In this document: positions 25,873-34,794 of the stretch, piece after piece | How the letters are laid out: each line of letters begins with the position of its first letter | How positions within the stretch are numbered: position 1 is the stretch's first letter | Assembly: GCF_001457815.1 (NCBI RefSeq) | Contig: NZ_LN898221.1 | Span: 577,053-641,052, forward strand | Source of the DNA: Vitreoscilla massiliensis | Lineage (GTDB): Bacteria; Pseudomonadota; Gammaproteobacteria; Burkholderiales; Neisseriaceae | DNA length: 64,000 bases | Direction of reading: 5' to 3' | Program-made: the position numbers and the translations under genes | The notes under the pieces: generated by a model | Databases searched by the model: none | Told to the model about the DNA's origin: nothing | What the model saw: only the letters and a program-made list of their open reading frames with translations

Positions 25873-26631
25873 TCATTCAAAACAACGCTGCATGCCATCG
25901 CGTGCCAACACAAATGGCGCCACCACCTCAGCACTGTGTTGCTCCGCCCACGCATCCATCTCGTGGCCGATGTGGGTAAGAATAACCTCATCGCAGCGCA
26001 GCAAACCGACCAAATAGCGCACCAAATTGAAATCATTGTGGTTGCGCGGTGTTTCGGTTTGCGGCGGATGAGCGCAGTCAATGATGAGGCAATTCAAACG
26101 CAGCCCCGCCAAATAAGCCAAACTCGCATCGGGCAAGCCCACCGTATCGGTCAAATATGCCACCCGTGATTTTTCAGTGGCAAACACATAGCCCAAAGTC
26201 GGCTTGGAATGGTTCAAACTCAAAGCGGTAATGCTGATACCTTGCCATTGCCATGTATCACCGTGTGCTAGCGTGTGCGAAAAATCAAAAATGCCTGGGT
26301 GTTTGAACAAGTCGGCAAAGCCGTGCTCGTCTTTGGGGCCGCTAACGGGTATGGTCGCGCCCTTGCCCCAACGCAGATGCAACAAGCCTTGCACATGGTC
26401 GGCGTGGTAATGCGTTTGCAACACATGGTCTATGCTGCCAGCGGGAAAGCGCTCGGCCAAATCGGCAATGCCGCTGTCGATGAGCATTTTTTTGCTGCCC
26501 ATTTCCAATACTGCCGAACAAGGCAGACGCCGAAACGCAGTGCTGGCGCGGGCATGGGTGCAGACGCTGCAATCGCAGCCATACACCGGAATTTGCGCCG
26601 CATCGCCCGTGCCCAATAAAGTCAGTTGCAT
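25873..26631 (-). CDS. phnP: Phosphoribosyl 1,2-cyclic phosphate phosphodiesterase PhnP
   Basis: A 252-residue metallo-beta-lactamase-fold enzyme. The motif THYHADHVQGL near residue 75 is the HxHxDH metal site, and GCDCSVCTHAR near residue 20 is the extra Cys cluster seen in PhnP. It opens 5-phosphoribosyl 1,2-cyclic phosphate, the product of C-P lyase, to ribose 1,5-bisphosphate. The start at MQLTLLGTGDA (26631) overlaps the end of phnN by 10 bases. It is the last gene of the phn operon. Confidence 0.92.
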   Translation of the reverse strand: MQLTLLGTGDAAQIPVYGCDCSVCTHARASTAFRRLPCSAVLEMGSKKMLIDSGIADLAERFPAGSIDHVLQTHYHADHVQGLLHLRWGKGATIPVSGPKDEHGFADLFKHPGIFDFSHTLAHGDTWQWQGISITALSLNHSKPTLGYVFATEKSRVAYLTDTVGLPDASLAYLAGLRLNCLIIDCAHPPQTETPRNHNDFNLVRYLVGLLRCDEVILTHIGHEMDAWAEQHSAEVVAPFVLARDGMQRCFE

Positions 26632-27197
26632 GCCCACTTCAGCTGCTCCGTTTGCCACACTTGTTGTTTGAAATCCGCATACACTTGCTCCAAAGCCTGT
26701 TCGGCATTGAGCTTGATGCAGCCCGCTGGCAAGGCTTGCGCCAAGGCCTGCGAACGCGCGACCCGTTCTGCCACTTGTTCGCTGTTTTCGCGCCCCCGTT
26801 GCAATAAGCGTTGGGTTTGCACCTCGCTGCCCACATGCAAATACACCGGTATGGATGCGGCCTGTAAACCTTCTGGCAAGGCTTTGTAATGCGCGCGTGA
26901 ACCGTTAACCAACACCATCTTACCCTGCTCCAAACCCGCATACACCTCTTGGCCCAAGCCGTAAGCCAGCCCATTGGCATACCAAGCGCAGGCAAATTCG
27001 CCTGCTGCTTCGGCTGCCGCAAACGCCTCCGGCGCCACATACACATGTTGTTCCAATTCTGTAGCGTCCACGGGTCGGGTGATGTAGCGCGTGGGCAACA
27101 GCAAAGGCAGCTCGGCCTTGTGCTTAATCAAGGCAATCAAACTGTCTTTGCCGGCCCCCGAAGGCCCCATTAAATAAATCAAGCGGCCTGTAAACAT
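26622..27197 (-). CDS. phnN: Ribose 1,5-bisphosphokinase PhnN
   Basis: A 191-residue P-loop kinase with LMGPSGAGKDSL near residue 11 (Walker A). It phosphorylates ribose 1,5-bisphosphate to PRPP, returning the C-P lyase product to nucleotide metabolism. The start codon overlaps the phnM stop (TGATG). The first codons, MFTGRL, are written in a DUS word (TTTACAGGCCGC). A second DUS lies inside as GLQAAS. The upstream extension to 27224 lies within phnM and is not used. Confidence 0.9.
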   Translation of the reverse strand: MFTGRLIYLMGPSGAGKDSLIALIKHKAELPLLLPTRYITRPVDATELEQHVYVAPEAFAAAEAAGEFACAWYANGLAYGLGQEVYAGLEQGKMVLVNGSRAHYKALPEGLQAASIPVYLHVGSEVQTQRLLQRGRENSEQVAERVARSQALAQALPAGCIKLNAEQALEQVYADFKQQVWQTEQLKWACN

Positions 27198-28339
27198 CAA
27201 AATACCCGCTTTCCTTGCTTCCACACTTGCTGCACCATCGGCAAGACGCTGTGTTTGACCTGCACCAAATCGGCGATTTTGCCGATGGCGATTTCGCCAC
27301 GGTCGTGCAAATGCACCGATTCGGCCGGATTCTTGCTGACGGTGCGGATGGCTTGCGGCAAGCTATAGCCTATGTGTTCTTGCGTGAGCATGAAAGCGGC
27401 CTGTAACAAGCTGCTTGGGTAGTAATCACTGGACAAAATATCCAACAAACCCAATTGTGCCAAGAAATGCGCCGAGATATTGCCCGAATGGGAACCGCCG
27501 CGCACCACATTCGGTGCGCCCATCAACACTTTCAAGCCTTTTTGGTGCGACAAACGCGCCGCTTCTTCGGTGGTAGGAAATTCGGCAATCTCCATGCCCA
27601 AAGCGTGCGATTCGTCCACATGCGCAGCAGTGGCATCGTCGTGGCTGGCCAAGGCCAAGCCCTTATTGCGGCAATGCTCGCTAATCGACAGGCGATTGGG
27701 TTGGCTGTAAGTCTCGGCATGGCGGATTTGCTTTTCGGCAAATTCGTCCATTTGTGCCGCATTCATGCCGTATTTGCCTTGGTAATACTCGCGGTATTTG
27801 TCCAATTGCGCGAACTGACGTTGCCCTGGTGAATGGTCCATGATGGACACCAAACCGACAAACTCATTGTCATTCAGCTCCATAAAGCGCTCATGCGTTT
27901 TCGGGTGCGCCACTTCGCAGCGCAAATGCACTTTGTGCTCGGCGCGGGTCAGACCTTGTTGTTGGCTGTGGGTAATGGCATCGAGCATGGGCAGTAAATT
28001 GGCCAAGCGGTCGCCTTTGGGACTGATGTCGCCCACCGACAAGGCATCAAACACGGTGGTGATGCCTGAGGAAATGACTTGGTTGTCGTGACCGACGATC
28101 GCCGACATAGACGGCCAATCCACACCGGGGCGCGGGTTCATGAATTTTTCCAAATTGTCGGTGTGCAATTCCACCAGCCCCGGTATCAGATAATCGCCGT
28201 ATAAATCTTGCGCTTGCGGCAAAGTCGATGCTTGCGTGTCCATAGACTTAATCACACCATCAGCAATCAACATCGATCCCAACACCACCTCATCGGCAGT
28301 GACCATGCGCACATTGTTCAAAATGATTTCATTGGACAT
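27197..28339 (-). CDS. phnM: RPnTP diphosphohydrolase PhnM
   Basis: A 380-residue amidohydrolase-fold enzyme, close to the 378 residues of E. coli PhnM. It removes pyrophosphate from ribose 1-phosphonate 5-triphosphate to give the C-P lyase substrate. ELHTDNLEKFMNPRPGVDWP near residue 55 carries the metal ligands; later motifs include SISEHCRNKGLALASHDDATAAHV and SSDYYPSSLLQAAF. The start at MSNEIIL (28339) overlaps the end of phnL by 11 bases. Confidence 0.93.
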   Translation of the reverse strand: MSNEIILNNVRMVTADEVVLGSMLIADGVIKSMDTQASTLPQAQDLYGDYLIPGLVELHTDNLEKFMNPRPGVDWPSMSAIVGHDNQVISSGITTVFDALSVGDISPKGDRLANLLPMLDAITHSQQQGLTRAEHKVHLRCEVAHPKTHERFMELNDNEFVGLVSIMDHSPGQRQFAQLDKYREYYQGKYGMNAAQMDEFAEKQIRHAETYSQPNRLSISEHCRNKGLALASHDDATAAHVDESHALGMEIAEFPTTEEAARLSHQKGLKVLMGAPNVVRGGSHSGNISAHFLAQLGLLDILSSDYYPSSLLQAAFMLTQEHIGYSLPQAIRTVSKNPAESVHLHDRGEIAIGKIADLVQVKHSVLPMVQQVWKQGKRVF

Positions 28340-29042
28340 GATTCGATACCTCATTGGCACTGACATTGAATTGTTTGTCGCCGATTTTTTGGCGCACTTC
28401 GGCATCGTGGAAGATGCCCACCATCGCCGCACCAGCGGCTTTGGCTTCTTGCATCAATTCCACCACCACGGCGCGGTTGGTTTCGTCCAAAGAGGCGGTC
28501 GGTTCGTCTAATAACAGCACCGGCCATGCCACCATAAAGCCACGGGCAATGTTGACGCGCTGTTGTTCGCCGCCTGAGAAGGTACTCGGCGCCAAATGCC
28601 ACAAGCGCTCAGGGATGTTCAAACGGCTGAGCAATTCTTCGGCACGTGCTCGTGCTTGCTCTGCGCTCCAACCACGTTCCAACGCCGGCTCCATCACCAA
28701 ATTCAAGGTCGACACACGCGGAATGGTTTTCAAAAACTGGCTGACATAGCCGATACTGTGGCGGCGCAATTCCACCACGCTGCGCGGTGCGGCAGCGACC
28801 ATTTCCACCCACTCATCGCCATGTTTGACCTGCAATGAGCCGGAAGTGGCCAAGTAATTGCCGTATATCATTTTCAATAAAGTCGATTTGCCACTGCCTG
28901 AGCGGCCTGAAAAAATCAAACACTCGCCGCTTTGGGCATCAAAATTCAAATCGGTTAACACATCCAATTGCACCCCGTTTTGGTGGTGCAAGGTAAATTG
29001 CTTGTTCAAGCTGCGAGCTTGTATGCGTGTGGCAGTCATCAT
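28329..29042 (-). CDS. phnL: C-P lyase accessory ABC protein PhnL
   Basis: A 237-residue ABC ATPase with Walker A FSGRSGSGKSTLL (~residue 45), signature STFSGGEQQRVNIARG and Walker B VLLLDEPTASLD. PhnL and PhnK are ABC-type subunits that bind the PhnGHIJ core complex rather than a membrane permease. The ATG at 29042 follows GAGAG; ATG 29039 is also possible. It sits 12 bases after phnK. Confidence 0.92.
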   Translation of the reverse strand: MMTATRIQARSLNKQFTLHHQNGVQLDVLTDLNFDAQSGECLIFSGRSGSGKSTLLKMIYGNYLATSGSLQVKHGDEWVEMVAAAPRSVVELRRHSIGYVSQFLKTIPRVSTLNLVMEPALERGWSAEQARARAEELLSRLNIPERLWHLAPSTFSGGEQQRVNIARGFMVAWPVLLLDEPTASLDETNRAVVVELMQEAKAAGAAMVGIFHDAEVRQKIGDKQFNVSANEVSNHVQ

Positions 29043-29054
29043 CACTCTCTCGTT

Positions 29055-29891
29055 TTAAGCCTGTAATATCGAAGAAACCAATAATTGTGTGTACGGGTGT
29101 TGCGGGTCGTCGAGGATTTGGTCGGTGAGGCCGCTTTCAACCACGTGCGAGCGCTGCATCACCAACAAACGGTCGGCAAGCAAACGCGCCACCGCCAAAT
29201 CGTGCGTGACCAAGATGATGGACAATTGGTATTTGCGCACCAAAGAACGAATCAAATCCAGTAATTTGGCCTGTACCGACACATCCAAAGAACTGGTCGG
29301 TTCATCCATAAACACCAAACGCGGCTTGGAAATCAGGTTGCGGGCGATTTGCAAGCGTTGCTGCATGCCGCCTGAAAACGTGCGCGGCAAATCGTTGATG
29401 CGACTGGCGTCGATTTCCACTTGCGTCAGCCACTCGGCGGCGCTGTCGTGCAAATAGCCATAATGGCGCACACCTTGTGCCATCAAGCGTTCGGCAATGT
29501 TCGCCCCTGCCGACACATCCATGCGCAAGCCATCGCGGGCGTGTTGCTCGACAAACCCCCATTCGGTGCGCAGCAATTGGCGGCGCTCGGCCTCGCTGCT
29601 GTCGTAGACTTCGACTTGTTCACCATCGCCGCGGATGTAAATCAACTCGCCACCATCGGGCAAGACGCGGCCTGAAAGCAAAGACAATAAGGTCGATTTG
29701 CCCGAACCAGATTCGCCGACAATGCCCAACACCTCGCCGGGATACAAATCAAAATCGACTTTTTGGCAGCCTTGCTCGGGGCCGTACAATTTGGTCAGGC
29801 CGCGCACTTGCAATAAGGGCTGAATGTCGGCCAGTTTTTGTGCCCAAGGTGCGCTTGGGCTGTGCTTCATGCTGTCCACACTGATGTTCAT
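29055..29891 (-). CDS. phnK: C-P lyase ABC protein PhnK
   Basis: A 278-residue ABC ATPase, about 25 residues longer than E. coli PhnK because of an N-terminal extension (MNISVDSMKHSPSAPWAQ). Walker A is VGESGSGKSTLL, the signature RTFSGGMQQRLQIARNL and Walker B LVFMDEPTSSLDVS. It docks on the PhnJ subunits of the core complex. Its ATG overlaps the phnJ stop in an ATGA arrangement, implying translational coupling. Confidence 0.93.
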   Translation of the reverse strand: MNISVDSMKHSPSAPWAQKLADIQPLLQVRGLTKLYGPEQGCQKVDFDLYPGEVLGIVGESGSGKSTLLSLLSGRVLPDGGELIYIRGDGEQVEVYDSSEAERRQLLRTEWGFVEQHARDGLRMDVSAGANIAERLMAQGVRHYGYLHDSAAEWLTQVEIDASRINDLPRTFSGGMQQRLQIARNLISKPRLVFMDEPTSSLDVSVQAKLLDLIRSLVRKYQLSIILVTHDLAVARLLADRLLVMQRSHVVESGLTDQILDDPQHPYTQLLVSSILQA

Positions 29892-30745
29892 GCTGTTTCT
29901 TTCTGTTGTAACTGTGATTCGCAGTAATCGGTGTCGGAACATACAAACATGCGTTGACCGGCGTCATCTATCACCACTTCGTCCAAATAAGTGTGGTCGG
30001 CGCCACACAACATGCAACACGCATCCCAGCGCTGCACATCAAACGGATGGTCTTCAAAATCCAAGCTCACCACCTCGGTAAACGGCGGCAAGGCGTACAA
30101 ACGCTTCTCACGGCCGGCACCAAACAGCATCAAAGCTGGGCTTTGGTTGAGTTTGGGATTGTCGAATTTCGGTATCGGTGACGGATCCATGATGTAATGC
30201 TCGTTCACACGCACCGGATAGGCATAACTGGTGGCGATGTGACCAAAACGGGCGATGTCTTCATACAGCTTGATGTTGATGACGCCATAGTCTTTTAAGG
30301 CGTGCATGGTTTGCGTTTCCGTTTCCGATGGCTCGATAAAGCGCAGCGGCTCAGGAATCGGCACTTGATACACCATGATTTGGCCGGCCGTCAGCGGCTG
30401 CTCAGGAATGCGGTGACGAGTTTGTATCACCGTCGCTTCACTGGTATGCGTGGTGGTGGCGACGTTGGCAGTCTTGGCAAAAAACTGGCGGATGGACACG
30501 GCATTGGTGGTGTCGTCGGCGCCTTGGTCTATCACCTTGAGCACATCGTCTGCACCCAAAATGCTGGCGGTCACTTGGATGCCACCAGTACCCCAACCAT
30601 AAGGCAGCGGCATTTCACGGCCGCCAAACGGCACTTGGTAACCGGGGATGGCGACGGCTTTGAGCAAGCCGCGGCGGATCATGCGTTTGGTTTGTTCATC
30701 CAAATAGGCGAAGTTATAGTCTTGTCTGTTTGTGTGGGCATTCAT
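29888..30745 (-). CDS. phnJ: Carbon-phosphorus lyase subunit PhnJ (radical SAM)
   Basis: A 285-residue catalytic subunit. It holds the unusual radical-SAM cluster motif: CCMLC (~residues 241-245), then about 21 residues later VCSDTDYC. These Cys match those binding the 4Fe-4S cluster and the catalytic Cys in E. coli PhnJ. It cleaves the C-P bond of ribose 1-phosphonate 5-phosphate, releasing an alkane and the cyclic phosphate used by PhnP. The start overlaps the phnI stop (ATGA). Confidence 0.96.
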   Translation of the reverse strand: MNAHTNRQDYNFAYLDEQTKRMIRRGLLKAVAIPGYQVPFGGREMPLPYGWGTGGIQVTASILGADDVLKVIDQGADDTTNAVSIRQFFAKTANVATTTHTSEATVIQTRHRIPEQPLTAGQIMVYQVPIPEPLRFIEPSETETQTMHALKDYGVINIKLYEDIARFGHIATSYAYPVRVNEHYIMDPSPIPKFDNPKLNQSPALMLFGAGREKRLYALPPFTEVVSLDFEDHPFDVQRWDACCMLCGADHTYLDEVVIDDAGQRMFVCSDTDYCESQLQQKETA

Positions 30746-31860
30746 GCAGGTTCTACCTCGTTGGCGTCTTCATCAGCGTGGCTTACGCCCGCTTGGTCAC
30801 GGCGGATTTTGCGTATCAATTCCAATTCGGATTGGAAATCGACGTAATGCGGCAATTTCAGATGTGACACAAAGCCTGCGGCCTCGACATTGTCACAATG
30901 CGCCAATACAAATTCTTGCTGTTGCGCCGGTGAGGTGATTTCTTCACCATACTCATCGGCACACAAAGCCCGGTCCATCAAGGCCATGGCCATGGTTTTG
31001 CGCTCGGCCTGACCAAAAGCCAAACCATAACCGCGCGTAAACACCACCTCGTCTTGCCCTGCTTCTTCGACAAACTGCGTCACCATCTCGCACTCGCTCA
31101 CCTCTATGCCACCGAGCACGATTTCAAAGCCCAATTCTGGTGGTGTGAACGCCACTTCCACCTCACCAATGCGGATTTCGCCGACAAACGGGTGGTTGCG
31201 ACCATAGCCGCGCTGGGTGGAATAAGCCAAAGACAATAAGAAACCCTCATCGCCGCGCGCCAACAATTGCAAGCGCTCTGAGCGGCCAGTTGGAAATTGC
31301 ACCGCGGCGCGGGTGATGTCGCTGTGGCTGCCATCGTGAGATTCAGGCGGCGTCATCAAGCCTTCTTGTTCCAAGATGCGCATCACATGTGGACAAGCCT
31401 CGTTTTGGCGCTGTTCCAAGTTTACAGGCCGCTTGTCTATGCCTGTTTCACCCTCTGCCAACAAGGCAAAATCCAATAAACGGTGGGTGTAATCGAAGGT
31501 AGGGCCTAACAATTGTCCGCCCGGCAAGTCTTTGTAGATGGCGGAAATGCGGCGGCTGAGCAACATTTCGGCGGTATCCAATGGTTCGGCATCGCCAAAG
31601 CGTGGCAAGGTGGTGCGGTAAGCGCGCAATAAGAAGATGGCTTCGGTGATGTCACCGGCGGCTTGTTTCACCGCCAATGCGGCCAATTCTTCATCGTAAA
31701 GCGAGCCTTCGCTCATCACCCGTGCCAAGGCCAACGGCATTTGTTGCTGGATTTGCGCCACACTGATGTCGGCAATCGCGGTGTCGCCACGGCGGTATTC
31801 GGCCAATAATTGGTGGGCATTGCGTATGGCTTGTTCGCCACCTTTGACGGCTACATACAT
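30742..31860 (-). CDS. phnI: C-P lyase core subunit PhnI
   Basis: A 372-residue subunit that with PhnG, PhnH and PhnL couples phosphonate to the ribose of ATP, displacing adenine. The N-terminus MYVAVKGGEQAIRNAH is typical of PhnI. The start overlaps the end of phnH by 10 bases. A DUS inside reads as RPVN in this frame. Confidence 0.94.
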   Translation of the reverse strand: MYVAVKGGEQAIRNAHQLLAEYRRGDTAIADISVAQIQQQMPLALARVMSEGSLYDEELAALAVKQAAGDITEAIFLLRAYRTTLPRFGDAEPLDTAEMLLSRRISAIYKDLPGGQLLGPTFDYTHRLLDFALLAEGETGIDKRPVNLEQRQNEACPHVMRILEQEGLMTPPESHDGSHSDITRAAVQFPTGRSERLQLLARGDEGFLLSLAYSTQRGYGRNHPFVGEIRIGEVEVAFTPPELGFEIVLGGIEVSECEMVTQFVEEAGQDEVVFTRGYGLAFGQAERKTMAMALMDRALCADEYGEEITSPAQQQEFVLAHCDNVEAAGFVSHLKLPHYVDFQSELELIRKIRRDQAGVSHADEDANEVEPA

Positions 31861-32471
31861 GAGGCCGCTCCTTGTTCGGTTACAGGTTCAAATTGCACTT
31901 GGGTGGTGCGTGGCAAGCCGATGATTTCTTGCCCTGCCACCAACATCACATCCACACCCAAAGGAAACGCCAAGGCCGCAGCGCGTTTGAGCCAAAAAGC
32001 CTTGCTTAAAGAAGTGTGCATTGGGCGTTGTCCGTCTATGCCCGGCCCTTGCCACACACTGGCGGCGCTGCCAGCCAAGTCATCCAATTGGATGATTAAT
32101 GTCGTAGCCAACTCAGGCGAACGCTCGGTGCCGCGTTTCAAGGCGCGCCAATCCCATTGCAAAGCGCTGTCCAAATCACAAACGATGAAATCGGCTTGGG
32201 TTTTGTCGCTGATAATCGCAGCTCCAGTGTGAAACACCACATTGCTGTGCACGGCCTCGTTTAAATACGCTTCAATGATGTGAACGCTGACATCGGCATC
32301 GAGCAAGGTTTGCAGCAAAGACCAAGTAGCGGCCTGTAAACCCTCTAGTGGCTGTAGAAATGGCAAGGTTTGCGGCAAACCCGGTTCGCTCATCGCGCTC
32401 AAAGCAGCGCGAAACACAGTTTGGGCATCGGCCACTGGCTGTTGAAAACCTGCTATCAATTGGTTTTGCAT
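31851..32471 (-). CDS. phnH: C-P lyase core subunit PhnH
   Basis: A 206-residue subunit of the PhnGHIJ core, with the family's N-terminal GFQQPVADAQTVFRAALSAMSEPG. It has a PLP-transferase-like fold without a known catalytic role. A DUS inside reads GLQAAT. It lies 5 bases after phnG. Confidence 0.92.
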   Translation of the reverse strand: MQNQLIAGFQQPVADAQTVFRAALSAMSEPGLPQTLPFLQPLEGLQAATWSLLQTLLDADVSVHIIEAYLNEAVHSNVVFHTGAAIISDKTQADFIVCDLDSALQWDWRALKRGTERSPELATTLIIQLDDLAGSAASVWQGPGIDGQRPMHTSLSKAFWLKRAAALAFPLGVDVMLVAGQEIIGLPRTTQVQFEPVTEQGAASCM

Positions 32472-32476
32472 CAGTC

Positions 32477-32938
32477 TTATCCTCTGACCATGGTGAAGAA
32501 ATCGACACGGCTAGACGCCACTTTGGCGCTGTGATCGGCCTGCGCTTGTTTCCACGCTTGTGCCAAGGGCTTAATAATGTGTTCCAACCAATAGTCTTGC
32601 TGTTCGGTTTGCAAATGGGCATCGGCCAAGGCGATCAACTCGGCCTGTAATTTGTTGCGACCCAACACATAGCCAAAACCGGTTTCGCCGCTTTTCAGGC
32701 GCAACACACAGCGGCTAACGGTGGTCTCGCCCATGGCAAACGGCGTGCCGCTGCCCTCAGTGCGACCGTGCACCATCACCATGCCCACTTCGGGGCGGCG
32801 TATCCATTCGTACTCGGTTTGTTGCAGTTGGGTTTGGTAGGCACCAAGCTCGCCCGCTTGGTGGGCCAATACTTGTAAACACATTTGGCGCAATGCGGTG
32901 GCATCACTTGGCCACACCATGTTTTCAGATAAATACAT
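32477..32938 (-). CDS. phnG: C-P lyase core subunit PhnG
   Basis: A 153-residue core subunit with family features GMVMVHGRTEGSGTPFAMGETTVSRCVLRL and GYVLGRNK. It lies between phnE and phnH with gaps of 9 and 5 bases. No phnF regulator gene lies between phnE and phnG, unlike in E. coli. Confidence 0.93.
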   Translation of the reverse strand: MYLSENMVWPSDATALRQMCLQVLAHQAGELGAYQTQLQQTEYEWIRRPEVGMVMVHGRTEGSGTPFAMGETTVSRCVLRLKSGETGFGYVLGRNKLQAELIALADAHLQTEQQDYWLEHIIKPLAQAWKQAQADHSAKVASSRVDFFTMVRG

Positions 32939-32947
32939 GACACTCTT

Positions 32948-33736
32948 TCAAATAAAACGCTTGCGTAAGATTTGCGACAAGGCATCAATCACAGTGACTG
33001 TGACGATGATGATTAACATGATGGCGCAGGTTGCAGGGAAGTCGAAACCGCGGATGCTTTCCCACAACAACACACCGATACCACCCGCACCGACCATGCC
33101 CACCACCGTGGCAGAGCGTACATTCGATTCAAAGCGGTACAAAGAATAGGAAATCCACAAAGGCAAGACCTGTGGGATGACCCCGTATAAAATTTCACCG
33201 ATTTTGTCGGCGCCAGTGGCGCGCACACCTTCTACAGGCCCTGGTTCTATCGCCTCTACCGCCTCGGCAAACAGCTTCGCCAAACAGCCGGTACTGTGTA
33301 AGAACAAGGCCAACACCCCCGGAAACGGCCCCAAACCCACGGCGGCAACGAAAATCATCGCGAACACCATTTCATTGATGGAACGCAGCGCATCCATGCA
33401 GCGTTTGGTGATGATTTGCATCCATTTCGGTGCAATGTTCTCAGCACACATCAAACCCAAGGGAATGGCACAGACAATCGCCAGTAAAGTGCCCCAAATG
33501 CCGATGTAAATGGTGATCAGCATCTCGTCCAGATAACTGCGCCACTCTTTAAAATCGGGAGGGAAAAAGTCGGTAATCAGCGTCCACATATTGCCGGAGT
33601 CACGCACCAACTTTATCGGTGCCATTTCACTGCCTTGCCATGCCAACGACAACACCGCCAGCAACAGCCCCCACCCCATCAGGTTTAACCATTTTTTCAA
33701 TCCGCCGCTGCGCGGCGGGACATACACTTGATTCAT
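32948..33736 (-). CDS. phnE: Phosphonate ABC transporter permease PhnE
   Basis: A 262-residue inner-membrane permease with about six hydrophobic segments and the EAA-type loop EAVEAIEPGPVEGVRATGADKIGEILYGVIPQ facing the ATPase PhnC. The start was set at MNQVYVPP; the preceding TTG is less likely. It forms the membrane channel of the phosphonate importer with PhnC and PhnD. Confidence 0.93.
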   Translation of the reverse strand: MNQVYVPPRSGGLKKWLNLMGWGLLLAVLSLAWQGSEMAPIKLVRDSGNMWTLITDFFPPDFKEWRSYLDEMLITIYIGIWGTLLAIVCAIPLGLMCAENIAPKWMQIITKRCMDALRSINEMVFAMIFVAAVGLGPFPGVLALFLHSTGCLAKLFAEAVEAIEPGPVEGVRATGADKIGEILYGVIPQVLPLWISYSLYRFESNVRSATVVGMVGAGGIGVLLWESIRGFDFPATCAIMLIIIVTVTVIDALSQILRKRFI

Positions 33737-33769
33737 CAATAATGCGTCCTGTAAACAAACACGAAGTGT

Positions 33770-34741
33770 TTATGCGGCTTTGGCAGCGGCTTGTTTCTTG
33801 AAGTCTTCCAATTCACGTATCGGTTTCAATTGATCATTGTTCGATTCGCGGAATTTGCTCCAACCCAAGGCATCCAACACCGCTTTTTCTTCCGGCGTGC
33901 TGCCATACGTCATCAAGAAGGTTTTGATTTTTTGCTTGCTGGCATCGTCCAAGTCTTTGCGCCATACCAATGGATCGGATGGGATTTCTGGCGATTGCCA
34001 CACGATTTTGAGTTTTTTGATGATTTCAGGATTTTTCTTTTCCATCATCGCCCAGTTCTCGGTATTGAACGTGCCCACATCCACTTGTTTGTTCGCCACC
34101 GCCATCGCATTGCTTTCGTGGTTGGCATTCAAGGTGCGTTTGAAGATTTTGTTGGCATCGACATTGTTTTTGGCAAACACGTAATAGCCCGGCACCAAAT
34201 TGCCCGAAGTCGAATTCGGATCGCCATTGGCAAAAGTCAATTTGCCCGCGTCTTTCAACACATCTTGTTCGGTGTTGTATGGGCTGTCGGCGTTGACAAT
34301 CATCAAGCTGTAATAGCCGGTGGTGCCATCGTTGTTAATGGTTTGCGCGAATACCTCACCGTCGGCGCGGTCTACCGCCTCCATCGCCGATTTGTTGCCA
34401 TACCAAGCCAAATCCACTTTTTTAAAGCGCATCGCCTGGATCACGCCGGCGTAATCGGAAGCAAAGAAAGGCTTGATGTTCAGGCCGGTTTTCTTGGACA
34501 TGTCAGCCAAGAATGGGTCCCAATTGGTTTTAAGGTTTTGCGACGACTCGGTATTGATGATGCCGAAATTGATGGTTTGCGCCTCATTGCTGGCGGTGTT
34601 TTCTACACCCGCCGTGGCCTTATTGTCTGAAGCAGCGGCGCTTTTGCTGTCCGCACCGCCACCGGAACACGCGACCAAACCCATGCTGGCGATAGACACA
34701 CACGCCCATTTTTTAAGACTGTGAAAACCATTGAAATCCAT
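33770..34741 (-). CDS. phnD: Phosphonate-binding lipoprotein PhnD
   Basis: A 323-residue periplasmic binding protein. The signal sequence ends GLVACSGGG, a lipobox variant with Cys near residue 25, then a Ser/Ala linker. The mature domain INFGIINTESSQNLKTNWDPFLADMSKKTGL is typical of PhnD. FANGDPNSTSGNLVPGYY is the conserved ligand-binding Ser/Thr segment. It delivers phosphonates to PhnCE. The ribosome site is AAGGAAG. E. coli PhnD is soluble, so anchoring here is a difference. Confidence 0.92.
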   Translation of the reverse strand: MDFNGFHSLKKWACVSIASMGLVACSGGGADSKSAAASDNKATAGVENTASNEAQTINFGIINTESSQNLKTNWDPFLADMSKKTGLNIKPFFASDYAGVIQAMRFKKVDLAWYGNKSAMEAVDRADGEVFAQTINNDGTTGYYSLMIVNADSPYNTEQDVLKDAGKLTFANGDPNSTSGNLVPGYYVFAKNNVDANKIFKRTLNANHESNAMAVANKQVDVGTFNTENWAMMEKKNPEIIKKLKIVWQSPEIPSDPLVWRKDLDDASKQKIKTFLMTYGSTPEEKAVLDALGWSKFRESNNDQLKPIRELEDFKKQAAAKAA

Positions 34742-34794
34742 GTTGCTTCCTTGAAAGTAAGAATGACATCTGTTTAATGCGTAGTTAAAACTGG

